Positions 19,468-29,815 are shown, counted from the stretch's first letter. The stretch is DNA of 64,000 nt from an uncultured Pelagibacteraceae bacterium (GCA_902580945.1 CACHML010000008.1:1-64000); one strand, 5' to 3'. Notes: generated by a model not told the origin, from the sequence alone. Numbers and translations: made by a program.

Positions 19468-20532
19468 ATGTATAAAAACTTTTTAAGATATATAATTTCT
19501 GTATTGTTTTTGCTTGGAGTAAGCGTACAAGCTAATGCAGATTTCAAAGTTGGTTTTGTTTATGTTGGGCCTACTGGGGACCATGGATGGACATACCAAC
19601 ATGATGAGGGAAGAAAAGCAGTAGAGGCAGCTGGAATAAAAACTACTTATGTTGAAAGTGTGCCTGAGGGTGCGGACGCAGAAAGAGTTATAAGGCAGTT
19701 AGCACAATCTGGACATGACCTTATTTTCACTACAAGCTTTGGGTACATGGATCCTACAAACAAAGTTGCTAAAGATTTTCCTAACGTAAAATTTGAGCAT
19801 GCAACTGGATACAAAAGAGAACACTCAAATGTTTCCACTTATTCTGCAAGATTTTATGAAGGAAGAACTTTGTTAGGTCACATGGCAGGAAAGATGACTA
19901 AAACGAATGTCATTGGATATATTGCATCTTTCCCAATTCCTGAAGTTATCAGAGGAATAAATGCTATGACACTGGCTGCCCAAAAAGTAAATCCTGATAT
20001 TAAAACAAAAATAGTTTGGGTATTTACTTGGTATGATCCAGGAAAGGAGTCTGAAGCGGCTCAAGCTTTAATTGATCAAGGAGCAGATGTTATAATGCAA
20101 CACACTGATAGTACTGCACCTGTTCAAGTGGCTGAAAAGGCTGGAGTTTGGTCATTTGGTCAAGCAAGCGATATGCAAAGATTTGCACCAAAATCAATTT
20201 TAACATCTATTATTGATGATTGGGCACCTTACTATGTAGAAAGATCTATTGCTGCAAGAGATGGCACATGGAAACAACAGGATACTTGGCATGGATTGAA
20301 AGAGGGAATGGTTGCTATGGCTCCCTATAATTCTGCAATGGGAAGTGATTTAGTTAAAGAGGTAGAACAACTTCAAAAAGACTTAGCATCTGGAAAAACC
20401 CATTCATTTACTGGTCCAATTTATGATCAAAAAGGAAATATTCTTGTAGCTGAGGGTTCAGTAGCAGATGACGGGATGTTAGCTGGTATGAATGTTTATG
20501 TTAAAGGAGTAGAGGGAGATATTCCGCAGTAA
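19468..20532 (+). CDS. BMP family ABC transporter substrate-binding protein (Med/PnrA-like)
   Basis: Signal peptide; FVYVGPTGDHGWTYQHDEGRKAVE, IFTTSFGYMDPTNKVAKDFP. Confidence 0.94.
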   Translation: MYKNFLRYIISVLFLLGVSVQANADFKVGFVYVGPTGDHGWTYQHDEGRKAVEAAGIKTTYVESVPEGADAERVIRQLAQSGHDLIFTTSFGYMDPTNKVAKDFPNVKFEHATGYKREHSNVSTYSARFYEGRTLLGHMAGKMTKTNVIGYIASFPIPEVIRGINAMTLAAQKVNPDIKTKIVWVFTWYDPGKESEAAQALIDQGADVIMQHTDSTAPVQVAEKAGVWSFGQASDMQRFAPKSILTSIIDDWAPYYVERSIAARDGTWKQQDTWHGLKEGMVAMAPYNSAMGSDLVKEVEQLQKDLASGKTHSFTGPIYDQKGNILVAEGSVADDGMLAGMNVYVKGVEGDIPQ

Positions 20533-20558
20533 TTTCTTTTTTAAAAATTTAAATTTAA

Positions 20559-20584
20559 GGCCAGCTTAGCCTGGCCTTTTTTTT
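20559..20584 (+). terminator. Rho-independent terminator of the BMP transporter operon
   Basis: GGCCAG-CTTAGC-CTGGCC followed by TTTTTTTT. Confidence 0.92.
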
Positions 20585-20585
20585 G

Positions 20586-21107
20586 CTAAGAATGTTTTTT
20601 TTTTAACCCTTCAATATCTACTTCATCATAATACTCTGATGGTTGAACTATCCAAGGATCATTTTTTAATAAAATCGGACAGAAATCAGGTGTAAAAGAA
20701 GATGATTTTTTTTTCCATAGACATGCTGTTTTTATCTCTTCAATATAATTTTTAATTGGATCGTACTCTTTCAGCCAATCTATACTTTTATTCAATGTTA
20801 ACCCTGTATCAGACAAATCATCTACTAACAGAACCTTTTTAAAATTCTCATTAGTTGCAATTGCGCTAATATCTCTGGCGAAAATAAGTTCTCCTTGTTT
20901 ATTTTGAACAGTATCGCCTGAGTAACTTTGGATAACAACATAAGCTGTTGGCAATTTAAATATTCTGGACAAAATATCTATGATTGGTGCCGCACCTCTC
21001 ATTATCCCAACTAGAACAGTTGGTTTATAATTTTTTTCTATTTCTAGAGCAAGTTTTTCAACTGCAGTTTTGTATTCTTCATATGAAATTATTAATTTAT
21101 CAGCCAT
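20586..21107 (-). CDS. Purine phosphoribosyltransferase-family protein
   Basis: KVLLVDDLSDTGLTLNKS PRPP-binding motif; GIMRGAAPIIDILSR. Confidence 0.85.
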   Translation of the reverse strand: MADKLIISYEEYKTAVEKLALEIEKNYKPTVLVGIMRGAAPIIDILSRIFKLPTAYVVIQSYSGDTVQNKQGELIFARDISAIATNENFKKVLLVDDLSDTGLTLNKSIDWLKEYDPIKNYIEEIKTACLWKKKSSSFTPDFCPILLKNDPWIVQPSEYYDEVDIEGLKKKHS

Positions 21108-21150
21108 TGAAATTTGGTATCATAAATAAAAATATTAAAAAAGGATAAAT

Positions 21151-21453
21151 ATGAAAACTTATTGGATAAGTCTATACTTAGATATCTCAAACAATGATAA
21201 CCTAAAAAAATATGGAGAAAAAGCTGTTCCTATAATAAAAGGTTATGGAGGAAAACCAATTGTAAGAGGTGGTAGATTAAAATCATTTAGTAATACAAAC
21301 ATTGTCCGAACTGTCATTTGGGAATTTCCAAGTTATGATGATGCAATCTCCTGCCATGAATCAACTGATTATAAATCTGCCTGGTCTTACGCTGAGAGTA
21401 CTACCAAAAGAATTATGTTCATTGTTGAAGGAGTAGATCAAGAACAGATTTAA
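21151..21453 (+). CDS. DUF1330 family protein
   Basis: Ferredoxin-like fold signature: GGKPIVRGGR, VIWEFPSYDDAISCHES. Confidence 0.85.
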   Translation: MKTYWISLYLDISNNDNLKKYGEKAVPIIKGYGGKPIVRGGRLKSFSNTNIVRTVIWEFPSYDDAISCHESTDYKSAWSYAESTTKRIMFIVEGVDQEQI

Positions 21454-21494
21454 TAAAGTAATTTTTGAATATATAGTTATATAAAAGGAGAATT

Positions 21495-21782
21495 ATGAAA
21501 GGTTACGTTGTATGTATGTGGGAAAAAATCAATAGTGAAGAAAGACTAAAAGAATATGCGCTAAAAGCTACGTATGCTGCGGAAAAATACTCAGGCAAAT
21601 TTTTAATTAGAGGTGGAAAAAATAGAACAAATGAAGGAATAGACTCTCCAAGAACAACCGTTCTTGAATTTCCAAACTATAAAACAGCGATAGAATTTTA
21701 CGATTCCGACGAATATCAGGAAGCGCTCGACGTTATTAGGGGTCATGCTATAAGACATCATCAGATAGTTGAAGGTAGTTAA
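21495..21782 (+). CDS. DUF1330 family protein (tandem paralogue)
   Basis: GKFLIRGGKN, TVLEFPNYKTAIEFYDSDEYQ. Confidence 0.87.
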   Translation: MKGYVVCMWEKINSEERLKEYALKATYAAEKYSGKFLIRGGKNRTNEGIDSPRTTVLEFPNYKTAIEFYDSDEYQEALDVIRGHAIRHHQIVEGS

Positions 21783-22402
21783 TATTGTACAGGTTCATCA
21801 TCAATAGAGCGCCATAGATACCAAGTGGCAACTGAACAATAAGGAGAAAATCTCTTTTTTAAACGATTTACGTAATTCATAGGCGGTAAGTAGTTTTTTT
21901 TATAGTTATTAGAAATTGCTCTAAGCAAACCAATATCTTGAACTGGCCAGATGTTAGACCTGTTATAAGTAAATAGTAATATCATTTCTGCAGACCATCT
22001 ACCTATTTGTCTTAATTCTGACAAATAAAGAATTGCTTCTTCATCACTCATTGTTTTAATAACTCTTGGATTAAAAGTTTTATTAATAAATTTTTTTGCT
22101 AGCTCTTTTATGCCTCTTACTTTTTGTCTACTTAAACCACATTTTTTTAATCTATTTGAAGTAATATTATTTACTACTTTTGGATTTATTTTTCCTTTAC
22201 ACTCTTTTTTGAACTTTAAAAAAACTGAGTTAGCGGCAGCTACACTAATTTGTTGACCAATTATACTTTTGCACAATGATAAAAAAATATCTCTTCTTGA
22301 AGTTAAAGTTTTATCTTTGTACTTTAATATAAGTTCCCTCATAATTTTATCTTTTGAAAGATACTTAATTGCTTCTGACCAATATTTAGGTGGTTTACTC
22401 AT
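21779..22402 (-). CDS. DNA-3-methyladenine glycosylase II-like (HhH-GPD)
   Basis: SIIGQQISVAAANSVFLKF, LRQIGRWSAEMILLFTY, WPVQDIGL motifs. Confidence 0.9.
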   Translation of the reverse strand: MSKPPKYWSEAIKYLSKDKIMRELILKYKDKTLTSRRDIFLSLCKSIIGQQISVAAANSVFLKFKKECKGKINPKVVNNITSNRLKKCGLSRQKVRGIKELAKKFINKTFNPRVIKTMSDEEAILYLSELRQIGRWSAEMILLFTYNRSNIWPVQDIGLLRAISNNYKKNYLPPMNYVNRLKKRFSPYCSVATWYLWRSIDDEPVQY

Positions 22403-23276
22403 TTTTAAAAATTAAGTTTGGTTTTTTTAAATATATTTCTCTTCTAAATATAATGATTGAAGATAAAATTACTAATGCAGCACCAATCAAGGTCTTATAT
22501 GATGGTATTTCATTCCAAACAAAATAGCCAAAGAAAATAGCGAACACTAAACTTAGGTATTTTAATGGTGAAACCAAAGAAACTTCTGAAAGTTTATATG
22601 ATTGACCTAAAAGTAAATTTGCAACTCCACCAAGCAAACCAATCATACACAATAATATAAAATCAAAAAAAGTTGGCATAACCCACCCAAATGGAACAGT
22701 AAGTAGTCCTAAAATTGATATTGCAATCGAGAAGTAAAATGAAATTAACCAGACAGGTTCTGAAGTAGACAGCTGTCTTATTGCAATAGCAACATAAGAC
22801 ATTCCTAAACAAAAAATAATTGGATAAATATAATTTAAATTTAAAGATGAAATTCCAGGTTGAGCAATAATTATTACTCCTATAAATCCAATAAAGACTG
22901 CCAACCATCTATATTTACCAATTTTTTCTGATAAAAAATATATCGACATTATTGTTGCAAATATTGGCGCTGCAAAAGAAATACTCACTACAGTAGCTAA
23001 AGGTAAGTTTCTAAGAGCAACAAATATGGACACTATTGCCATTAAACCAGCCATGCATCTCGCAAAATGTAGTTTAGGTCGATCTGTTTTGTAAAAATTT
23101 TTATAATTTTCTTTTGGTATTAAAAAAATTATCGGTATTAGACCACAAAAACCTCTAAAAAAAAGTACTTCTCCAACTGGGTAATTTTCAGACCATTTTA
23201 CAAGTACATCCATCATTGAAAATGCACAAACAGATAGAATCATGTACAAAAAGCCTAATTGATTTTTAGATAACAT
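22395..23276 (-). CDS. EamA/DMT-family transporter
   Basis: About ten hydrophobic segments; RGFCGLIPIIFL, VVSISFAAPIFATIMSIYFLSEKIGKYRW. Confidence 0.9.
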   Translation of the reverse strand: MLSKNQLGFLYMILSVCAFSMMDVLVKWSENYPVGEVLFFRGFCGLIPIIFLIPKENYKNFYKTDRPKLHFARCMAGLMAIVSIFVALRNLPLATVVSISFAAPIFATIMSIYFLSEKIGKYRWLAVFIGFIGVIIIAQPGISSLNLNYIYPIIFCLGMSYVAIAIRQLSTSEPVWLISFYFSIAISILGLLTVPFGWVMPTFFDFILLCMIGLLGGVANLLLGQSYKLSEVSLVSPLKYLSLVFAIFFGYFVWNEIPSYKTLIGAALVILSSIIIFRREIYLKKPNLIFKNE

Positions 23277-23310
23277 GGATTTAATTATATTATTATTGTA
23301 GCATTAATCT

Positions 23311-23754
23311 ATGGAAATAGCAGTTTTAGCTTTGGGATGTTTTTGGGGCCCAGAAAAAAAATATGGACAACTAGAGGGCGTTTACAGAACTGAGGTTGGA
23401 TACTGCGGAGGTAATAGCCCAAACACAAATTACAGAGAAGTTTGCACTGGGACAACAAATCACGCAGAAGCTGTAAAACTTGAGTTTGATCCCAAAGTAA
23501 TTTCCTATGAAGAGATTATAAAAAAATTTTTTGAATTTCATGATCCAACAACACTGAATTCTCAAGGACCTGATTTTGGCACACAATACAGAAGTGAAAT
23601 ATTTTATCTTAACGATGAACAAAAAAAAATTGCTCAAAAAGTTATAAATGAAGAAAATGTAAGGCTATCTGGAAGGGTAGTTACCAAACTTTCTGAGTTA
23701 AAAAATTACTGTGCTGCAGAGGAATATCATCAGAAGTATCTAGAAAAAAGATAG
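23311..23754 (+). CDS. msrA: Peptide-methionine (S)-S-oxide reductase
   Basis: LALGCFWGPEKKYG, GYCGG, NHAEAVKLEFDP, GTQYRSEIFY. Confidence 0.96.
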   Translation: MEIAVLALGCFWGPEKKYGQLEGVYRTEVGYCGGNSPNTNYREVCTGTTNHAEAVKLEFDPKVISYEEIIKKFFEFHDPTTLNSQGPDFGTQYRSEIFYLNDEQKKIAQKVINEENVRLSGRVVTKLSELKNYCAAEEYHQKYLEKR

Positions 23755-23755
23755 A

Positions 23756-24571
23756 ATGTCACTTGTCTCATCTGATTGGTTAGAAAAAAATTTAAATAAT
23801 GTAAAAATTATAGACTGTTCTTGGCACATGCCAGGGATAAATAGAAATCCACATGAAGAATATTTAAGTAAACATATTCCAGGAGCAATATTTTTTGACT
23901 TAGATAAAAATTCAGAACAGAAAACTGATTTACCTCATATGCTTCCAACAAGAGAAAAATGGGAACAAATTTTATCTTCTTTAGGTATCTCAAATGAAGA
24001 TAGAATAATAGTTTATGATAATTCAGATGTGGTGAGTTCATGTAGAGGTTGGTATAATTTTATTTATTTTGGTCATGATAAAGAGTTAGTCAGCGTTTTG
24101 GATGGTGGCTTAAAAAAATGGACAATAGAAAAAAAAATGACAACCAATGAAAACACAAATATTTTAAAGTCAAACTATATTGCTAGAGAAAATAAACATC
24201 TTGTTAAAAATATTACCGAAATCAATTACAACATAAAAACAAATAATTTTAAAGTTATTGATGCAAGAAGTAAGGAAAGATTTGATGGAACTGCACCAGA
24301 TCCAAGAAGAAATGTTAGAAGTGGATCTATACCAAATTCTCTATGTCTTCCATTTAAAGAAGTTATTAACGCTAAGGACAATACGTTTAAAAATAGATCT
24401 GAAATTTCAAAAAAATTCGACGAAATAATTGATTCTAATGATAACAACAGAGTTTTTTCATGCGGATCTGGTATTACTGCTTGTGTTTTAAGTCTTGCAT
24501 ATTCTCTAGTAAATAATACATATTCTCCTACAATTTATGATGGATCATGGGCTGAATATGGAAAAATGTAG
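23756..24571 (+). CDS. Thiosulfate/3-mercaptopyruvate sulfurtransferase family
   Basis: Two rhodanese domains; active-site VFSCGSGITACVLSLAY. Confidence 0.93.
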   Translation: MSLVSSDWLEKNLNNVKIIDCSWHMPGINRNPHEEYLSKHIPGAIFFDLDKNSEQKTDLPHMLPTREKWEQILSSLGISNEDRIIVYDNSDVVSSCRGWYNFIYFGHDKELVSVLDGGLKKWTIEKKMTTNENTNILKSNYIARENKHLVKNITEINYNIKTNNFKVIDARSKERFDGTAPDPRRNVRSGSIPNSLCLPFKEVINAKDNTFKNRSEISKKFDEIIDSNDNNRVFSCGSGITACVLSLAYSLVNNTYSPTIYDGSWAEYGKM

Positions 24572-24574
24572 AAT

Positions 24575-25576
24575 ATGAAAAGATCAACAAAAGTAACAAC
24601 TATAATTGTAATATTTTTTATAATTATTGCTGGTGTAATCATTGCAAGAACAATGATTGGTAATCACTTCAAAAAAAAATTTAGCAAAAGACCACCGCCA
24701 GGAATTATAGTTAAAACTGTAGAGGAAAGAAAATTCCAGAATATAATTGAAACCTTCGGAACAGCTGTTCCAATAAAGGTTCAGTCTTATAATATAGAAA
24801 AGTATGAAATTTCAGAGGAGATCAAATATAACACTAAAGTAAAAGCTGGAGATATAGTAGCAAAATTAAAAAATAGAACTATTAGAGCACCTTTTGATGG
24901 TGTCATAGGAAAAAGAAACTTTTCAGATGATATAAATGTTTCAGAAAGCTCAGTTGTAATTGATATTGAAGATGCATCTTTTTTATTTATTGATGTTGAC
25001 GTACCAGAAGTATTCGCACCTTTTGTTAAAAAAGGATTGGGTGTGGATGTTAGATTTTCTGGAAATAAAGAAAAAATATATCAAGGTACTGTGGATTCGA
25101 TTGCGAGTAAAATTGACGTAAGTAATAGATCTCTAAAACTGAGAGTTAAACTTCAAAACTCAAATTCAGAAATCTTGCCAGGTGCATTAATGGAAGTTAC
25201 TATCAAATACAACGAAAGAGAATCTTTGGGAATTCCCGATACAAGTGTAATCTTAGAAGGTAATAAAGTATATATTTATAAAGTTGATGACAAAAATGTA
25301 ACTAATAGAGTAGAGGTTATAGTTGGTAATAGAAATCAAGGATATCTTGAAGTCAAATCTGGATTAAACAAAGGCGATATAGTTGTTGCTGAGGGTCTAA
25401 AAAAAGTAAGACCAAATGGCAAAATTAAACCTATAAAAGATGGAGCTAAAAAAAGTAAATCCGATTGGGGTAAAAAAGCAAAATCCAAAGATACAGAGAC
25501 AAAAAAAGGTAAGTTTGACTGGATCAAGAATTTATTTGGTAAGTCAGGATCAGAAAAAAAAGAAGATAAAAAATAA
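24575..25576 (+). CDS. RND efflux periplasmic adaptor subunit lacking an alpha-hairpin
   Basis: N-terminal membrane anchor; lipoyl halves GDIVAKL and IRAPFDGVIG separated only by KNRT; C-terminal beta-barrel and membrane-proximal domains. Confidence 0.88.
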   Translation: MKRSTKVTTIIVIFFIIIAGVIIARTMIGNHFKKKFSKRPPPGIIVKTVEERKFQNIIETFGTAVPIKVQSYNIEKYEISEEIKYNTKVKAGDIVAKLKNRTIRAPFDGVIGKRNFSDDINVSESSVVIDIEDASFLFIDVDVPEVFAPFVKKGLGVDVRFSGNKEKIYQGTVDSIASKIDVSNRSLKLRVKLQNSNSEILPGALMEVTIKYNERESLGIPDTSVILEGNKVYIYKVDDKNVTNRVEVIVGNRNQGYLEVKSGLNKGDIVVAEGLKKVRPNGKIKPIKDGAKKSKSDWGKKAKSKDTETKKGKFDWIKNLFGKSGSEKKEDKK

Positions 25577-25584
25577 ATAATTAA

Positions 25585-28500
25585 ATGTATTTAACTGATG
25601 TAAGTATTAGAAGACCGGCATTATCATGGGTGTTATCTTTAATATTGGTTGTTTTTGGTACTTTTGTTTTTTCAAAGTTACCTGTTAGAGAACTTCCATC
25701 CGGTTTACAACCACCCGTAGTTCAAGTTCAAGTTGAATATGCCTCAGCTTCAGCTCCTATTGTTGATGAGGAAGTAACTCAGGTAATTGAAGAAGTAATT
25801 GGTGGAGCGGAAGGTATAAAAAATATTGACGCAAAATCAGAGAATGGAAAAAGTACAATAAATATAGAGTTTGATACAGATATTAATCTTGATAATGCTG
25901 CAAACGATGTAAGAGAAAGAGTTGCAAGAATAGTTGGACGACTTCCATCAGAGGCAGATGCGCCTAGAATACTTAAACAATCTGCGGGTTTTACAACAAC
26001 AATGTGGTTAGCGTTATCTTCAGAAACATGGACAGACCTTGAACTTGGAGATTACGCAGAAAGGTATTTGGTTGATCAGTTTTCAAGTATTAAAAATGTT
26101 GGTCGGATAAGAACTGGTGGTCTAAGAGAGCTAAGTATAAGAGTATGGATAGATCCAATCAAATTGGCAGCGAACAATCTAACAATACAAGAGGTTGAGA
26201 GATCACTTAGAAATGAAAATGTTAGATTGCCAGCTGGAACTCTAGAGGCAGAAAATATTGATCTTACAATAAATATCGATAAATCCTATAATGACTTAGA
26301 AAAACTTAAACAACTTCCAATTAAGAAAGCAAAGGATAATATTGTAAGATTATCTGATGTTGCAAATTTAGAATTAGGTCCAGTAACTGAAAAAGTTTTA
26401 TTTAGAGCTCAAAGTAAAGGGGCTTTAAATTTGAAAACAATGGGGATAGGTATTTATGCAAGGAGTGGTGCATCTACTGTAGAACTTTCCAAAGAAATTA
26501 ATAAAAAAATTGAAGAAGTTAAGAAAACTTTGCCAGGAGATTTAAATTTAGAAATAGCGTTCAATAGAGCAACTTATATTGGTGAAGCTATTAATGAAGT
26601 TTATAAAACTTTAATTATAGCATTTATATTAGTTGTAATAATAATTTATTTATTTTTGGGAAACCTTAAGGCAGTAATAGTCCCAGCTATCGCTTTACCA
26701 GTAAGTTTGATAGCAACCTTTTTAGGTTTGTATATATTTGACTTATCGATAAATATATTTGTCTTATTGAGTTTTATTTTAGCAATTGGAATTATAACAG
26801 ACGACTCTGTTATAATGACTGATGCTATATATAGAAGAATAGAAAATGGTGAAACACCGTTAGTAGCAGCATACAAAGGTTCAAAACAAATTACTTTTGC
26901 TATTATCGCAACAACTCTCATATTGGTGGCAGTTTTTTTACCTTTAATATTTATAGAGGGAATTGCTGGAACTTTATTTAAAGAGACTGCAATTGCCTTA
27001 TCGTTTGCGATAGTAGTCTCATCGTTTGTTGCATTAACGCTTTCGCCAATGCTTGGAAGTAAATTTCTAGATAAAAAGAAAAAGTCCAATTTTTTAACAA
27101 AAAGGTTTGATAAATTTTTTCAAGGTTTTTTAAATTTTTATTCGGAAACTTTAGTATTTTGGATCAATAGAAAAAAAACAATTATTACTTTCATTGTTTT
27201 AATCATTGTTGGCTCAGCTGCTTTATATAGTTATACAAAAAAAGAACTATTACCAATGGAAGATAGAGGTGTGTATTTGGTAATAGGCTTTACAGATGAG
27301 GGCAGTTCTTTTCAGTACACTCAAAAAAGAGCCGAGGACGTTGAAAAAAGACTGATACCATTGCTAGATAAGGAAAATAGTCCATACAATAGATTTCTTA
27401 TGATTGTCCCGGGATTTGGCTCTGAAAATAGTTTTTTAATCATTTCACTTTTAGATAATTGGAAAAATAGGAAGCAAAGCTCGCAAACAATTATGAGACA
27501 AGCCATAGGAAAAATTGTTACAGTGCCTCAAACCCTGGCTTTTCCTATATCCCCTCAATCTATAAGGGTTTCGAGTTATAACAAGCCTGTCCAAATGGTT
27601 ATTTATGGAAATACTTACGAGGAGCTAGAACAAATTCAAACTCAAGTTATTAGAATGCTTAGGAAAAACAGAAATTTATCAAGATTAGAATCTGATTACA
27701 GTAGAAATAAACCGGAAGTAAATATAAAGATTAATAAAATAAAAGCAAAAGACTTGGGGATATCTGCAGAGGCAATTGGACAAACACTAGAGACATTATA
27801 TGGTGGCAAAACAGTTACAAAATTTAATAAACTTGGTAAAGAGTATCCTATAATTTTACAACAATACTTAGAGGATAGAAAAGATAAGGAAAGTTTAAGT
27901 AAAATTTTTGTTAGATCTGAAAAAACTGGGAACTTAGTCTCACTTTCAAATTTAGTAGAATTTAATGAAAAGGGAACTGCAAGTAAATTATCAAGATATA
28001 ATAGACAAAGAGCTGTTACAATATCTGCAAATATAAGTGAGGGATATACCTTAGCTGAAGCAATTAAATATCTTGAAGAAACAATGACTAAAGTTGCACC
28101 TGACAAACAAATTACTTGGAAAGGAAAGTCAGAGGAATTAAAAGAAACAAGTAACGAACTTTATATAATTTTTGCTCTAGCTTTATTAACTGCTTACCTT
28201 GTTATGTCTGCAACCTTTAATTCTTTTATTCATCCTTTTATAATTATTTTAACTGTTCCACTCGCAGTATTTGGTGGTTTAGTATTCATATTATTTTTAA
28301 ATTCATCAATAAATATTTTCTCACAAATTGCGCTTGTAATACTTATAGGGATTTCAACAAAGAATAGTATTCTTATAGTTGATTATGCAAATCAATTAAG
28401 AACTAAAGGTAAAGATATTGAGAAAGCTGTGAAAGAGGCTTGCAGTTTAAGATTTAGACCAATAATTATGACATCATTAAGTACTATGATAGCAATGTTA

Positions 28501-28695
28501 CCACTAGTTATTGGTAATATTGGACCTGGAGCTGGAGAAGGCTCTAGACTTGCAGTTGGTGCAACAATACTTGGTGGGATGATAATTTCTACTTTCTTTA
28601 CTTTATATGTGACTCCTACAATGTATTTAACTCTTGCTAAAAATACAAAAAGAATTGATGCTGTTGATATAGAGCTAAAAAAACAGCTAAATTAG
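25585..28695 (+). CDS. RND-family efflux transporter permease (AcrB/MexF-like)
   Basis: 1036 aa; MYLTDVSIRRPALSWVLSLILVVFG, VQVEYASASAPIVDEEVTQVIEE, 12-TM organisation. Confidence 0.96.
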   Translation: MYLTDVSIRRPALSWVLSLILVVFGTFVFSKLPVRELPSGLQPPVVQVQVEYASASAPIVDEEVTQVIEEVIGGAEGIKNIDAKSENGKSTINIEFDTDINLDNAANDVRERVARIVGRLPSEADAPRILKQSAGFTTTMWLALSSETWTDLELGDYAERYLVDQFSSIKNVGRIRTGGLRELSIRVWIDPIKLAANNLTIQEVERSLRNENVRLPAGTLEAENIDLTINIDKSYNDLEKLKQLPIKKAKDNIVRLSDVANLELGPVTEKVLFRAQSKGALNLKTMGIGIYARSGASTVELSKEINKKIEEVKKTLPGDLNLEIAFNRATYIGEAINEVYKTLIIAFILVVIIIYLFLGNLKAVIVPAIALPVSLIATFLGLYIFDLSINIFVLLSFILAIGIITDDSVIMTDAIYRRIENGETPLVAAYKGSKQITFAIIATTLILVAVFLPLIFIEGIAGTLFKETAIALSFAIVVSSFVALTLSPMLGSKFLDKKKKSNFLTKRFDKFFQGFLNFYSETLVFWINRKKTIITFIVLIIVGSAALYSYTKKELLPMEDRGVYLVIGFTDEGSSFQYTQKRAEDVEKRLIPLLDKENSPYNRFLMIVPGFGSENSFLIISLLDNWKNRKQSSQTIMRQAIGKIVTVPQTLAFPISPQSIRVSSYNKPVQMVIYGNTYEELEQIQTQVIRMLRKNRNLSRLESDYSRNKPEVNIKINKIKAKDLGISAEAIGQTLETLYGGKTVTKFNKLGKEYPIILQQYLEDRKDKESLSKIFVRSEKTGNLVSLSNLVEFNEKGTASKLSRYNRQRAVTISANISEGYTLAEAIKYLEETMTKVAPDKQITWKGKSEELKETSNELYIIFALALLTAYLVMSATFNSFIHPFIIILTVPLAVFGGLVFILFLNSSINIFSQIALVILIGISTKNSILIVDYANQLRTKGKDIEKAVKEACSLRFRPIIMTSLSTMIAMLPLVIGNIGPGAGEGSRLAVGATILGGMIISTFFTLYVTPTMYLTLAKNTKRIDAVDIELKKQLN

Positions 28696-29291
28696 AATAA
28701 AATATATTTTCTAGTAGTGAGTTTGTTTTTACATTTATTAAGTTGAGTTTTGTATTTCTTAGACTGGTTTTCAACTTTCTTTGCTAATAAAATAATTTTT
28801 TGTTTATTTTTATAATTTTTATAATTCCCCCATCCCTCGTGATAAGCAACATACTGCCTAAAAGCATCGTTTTTAGGTATTTTCAGTATCTTTTCAGTTT
28901 TATTTGTGTACCAACCAATAAAATCTACGCTGTCCTTAAACCTCGTCCGGGTAGCATATTTATTTCCTGTTTCCTCTTTATACTGTTTCCATGTCCCTTT
29001 TACAGCTTGAGAATAGCCAAAAGAACTGGATGGTCTCTTATATGGAATTACTTTAAACAATTTTTGTCTTGGTGGTTTAGCCAACCAGTCAAAGTCGGAT
29101 TCCATTTTAATAATTGCAAGTTGTAAATATATAGGTGTTCCCCATTTTTGCTCAGATTTTTTTGCATGTTTATACCAAAGATATCTTTCTGAAAAAATTG
29201 AACAACCATCGGCTGTATTTTTAGGTACAGAAGAACATGCAGAAATCAAAATTAGAGTTATAAATAAATATAATTTTTTATTTCGAATCAC
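28692..29291 (-). CDS. Lipoprotein with lytic transglycosylase-like (SLT) domain
   Basis: Lipobox LISACSS; IIKMESDFDW, SSSFGYSQAVKGTWKQYKEETG. Confidence 0.75.
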   Translation of the reverse strand: MIRNKKLYLFITLILISACSSVPKNTADGCSIFSERYLWYKHAKKSEQKWGTPIYLQLAIIKMESDFDWLAKPPRQKLFKVIPYKRPSSSFGYSQAVKGTWKQYKEETGNKYATRTRFKDSVDFIGWYTNKTEKILKIPKNDAFRQYVAYHEGWGNYKNYKNKQKIILLAKKVENQSKKYKTQLNKCKNKLTTRKYILF

Positions 29292-29299
29292 TCTTTTTA

Positions 29300-29815
29300 T
29301 TATCTATTTTTTTTTCTCCATATCCAAGGATATTCGAATTTCATTTGCCACAATCCTAAAGAAAGTTTTTTTGCATATTTTTCATATTCACTAAATTTTC
29401 CTTTAGAATATTTTGGATAATCAAATGCATAGCCATTCTTGACCATGTAAACTGATAAACTCTCGTTATCTAAAAAACACTCTCCTAATAGCCTATTAAA
29501 TTGATCTTTATTTTTTTCAATTTTACAATCAATAGATTGATTTCCTATTTTTTCTACCAGTTTATCTTTTGATAATATTCCACAAAAAATATCCACTTTA
29601 TTTAAAATGCACATTTGTTTTTTTCCAAAAAAATAACTTTCTGGGGCATCAATTCCACTAAAACGAATTTTTTTATTATTTATTTTAACTGTGTCACCGT
29701 CTGTTATAATTGGTTTCCCTGATATTATTTTATAATTACTATTTAATGAAAATGAACTATTTATATTTATTAGAATGAAAAAAAAACTAACTAAAATCAG
29801 TTTTAGCTTTTTCAT
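29300..29815 (-). CDS. Thermonuclease (SNase-like) family exported protein
   Basis: Signal peptide; ITDGDTVKINNKKIRFSGIDAPES, GLWQMKFEYPWIWRKKN. Confidence 0.88.
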   Translation of the reverse strand: MKKLKLILVSFFFILININSSFSLNSNYKIISGKPIITDGDTVKINNKKIRFSGIDAPESYFFGKKQMCILNKVDIFCGILSKDKLVEKIGNQSIDCKIEKNKDQFNRLLGECFLDNESLSVYMVKNGYAFDYPKYSKGKFSEYEKYAKKLSLGLWQMKFEYPWIWRKKNR

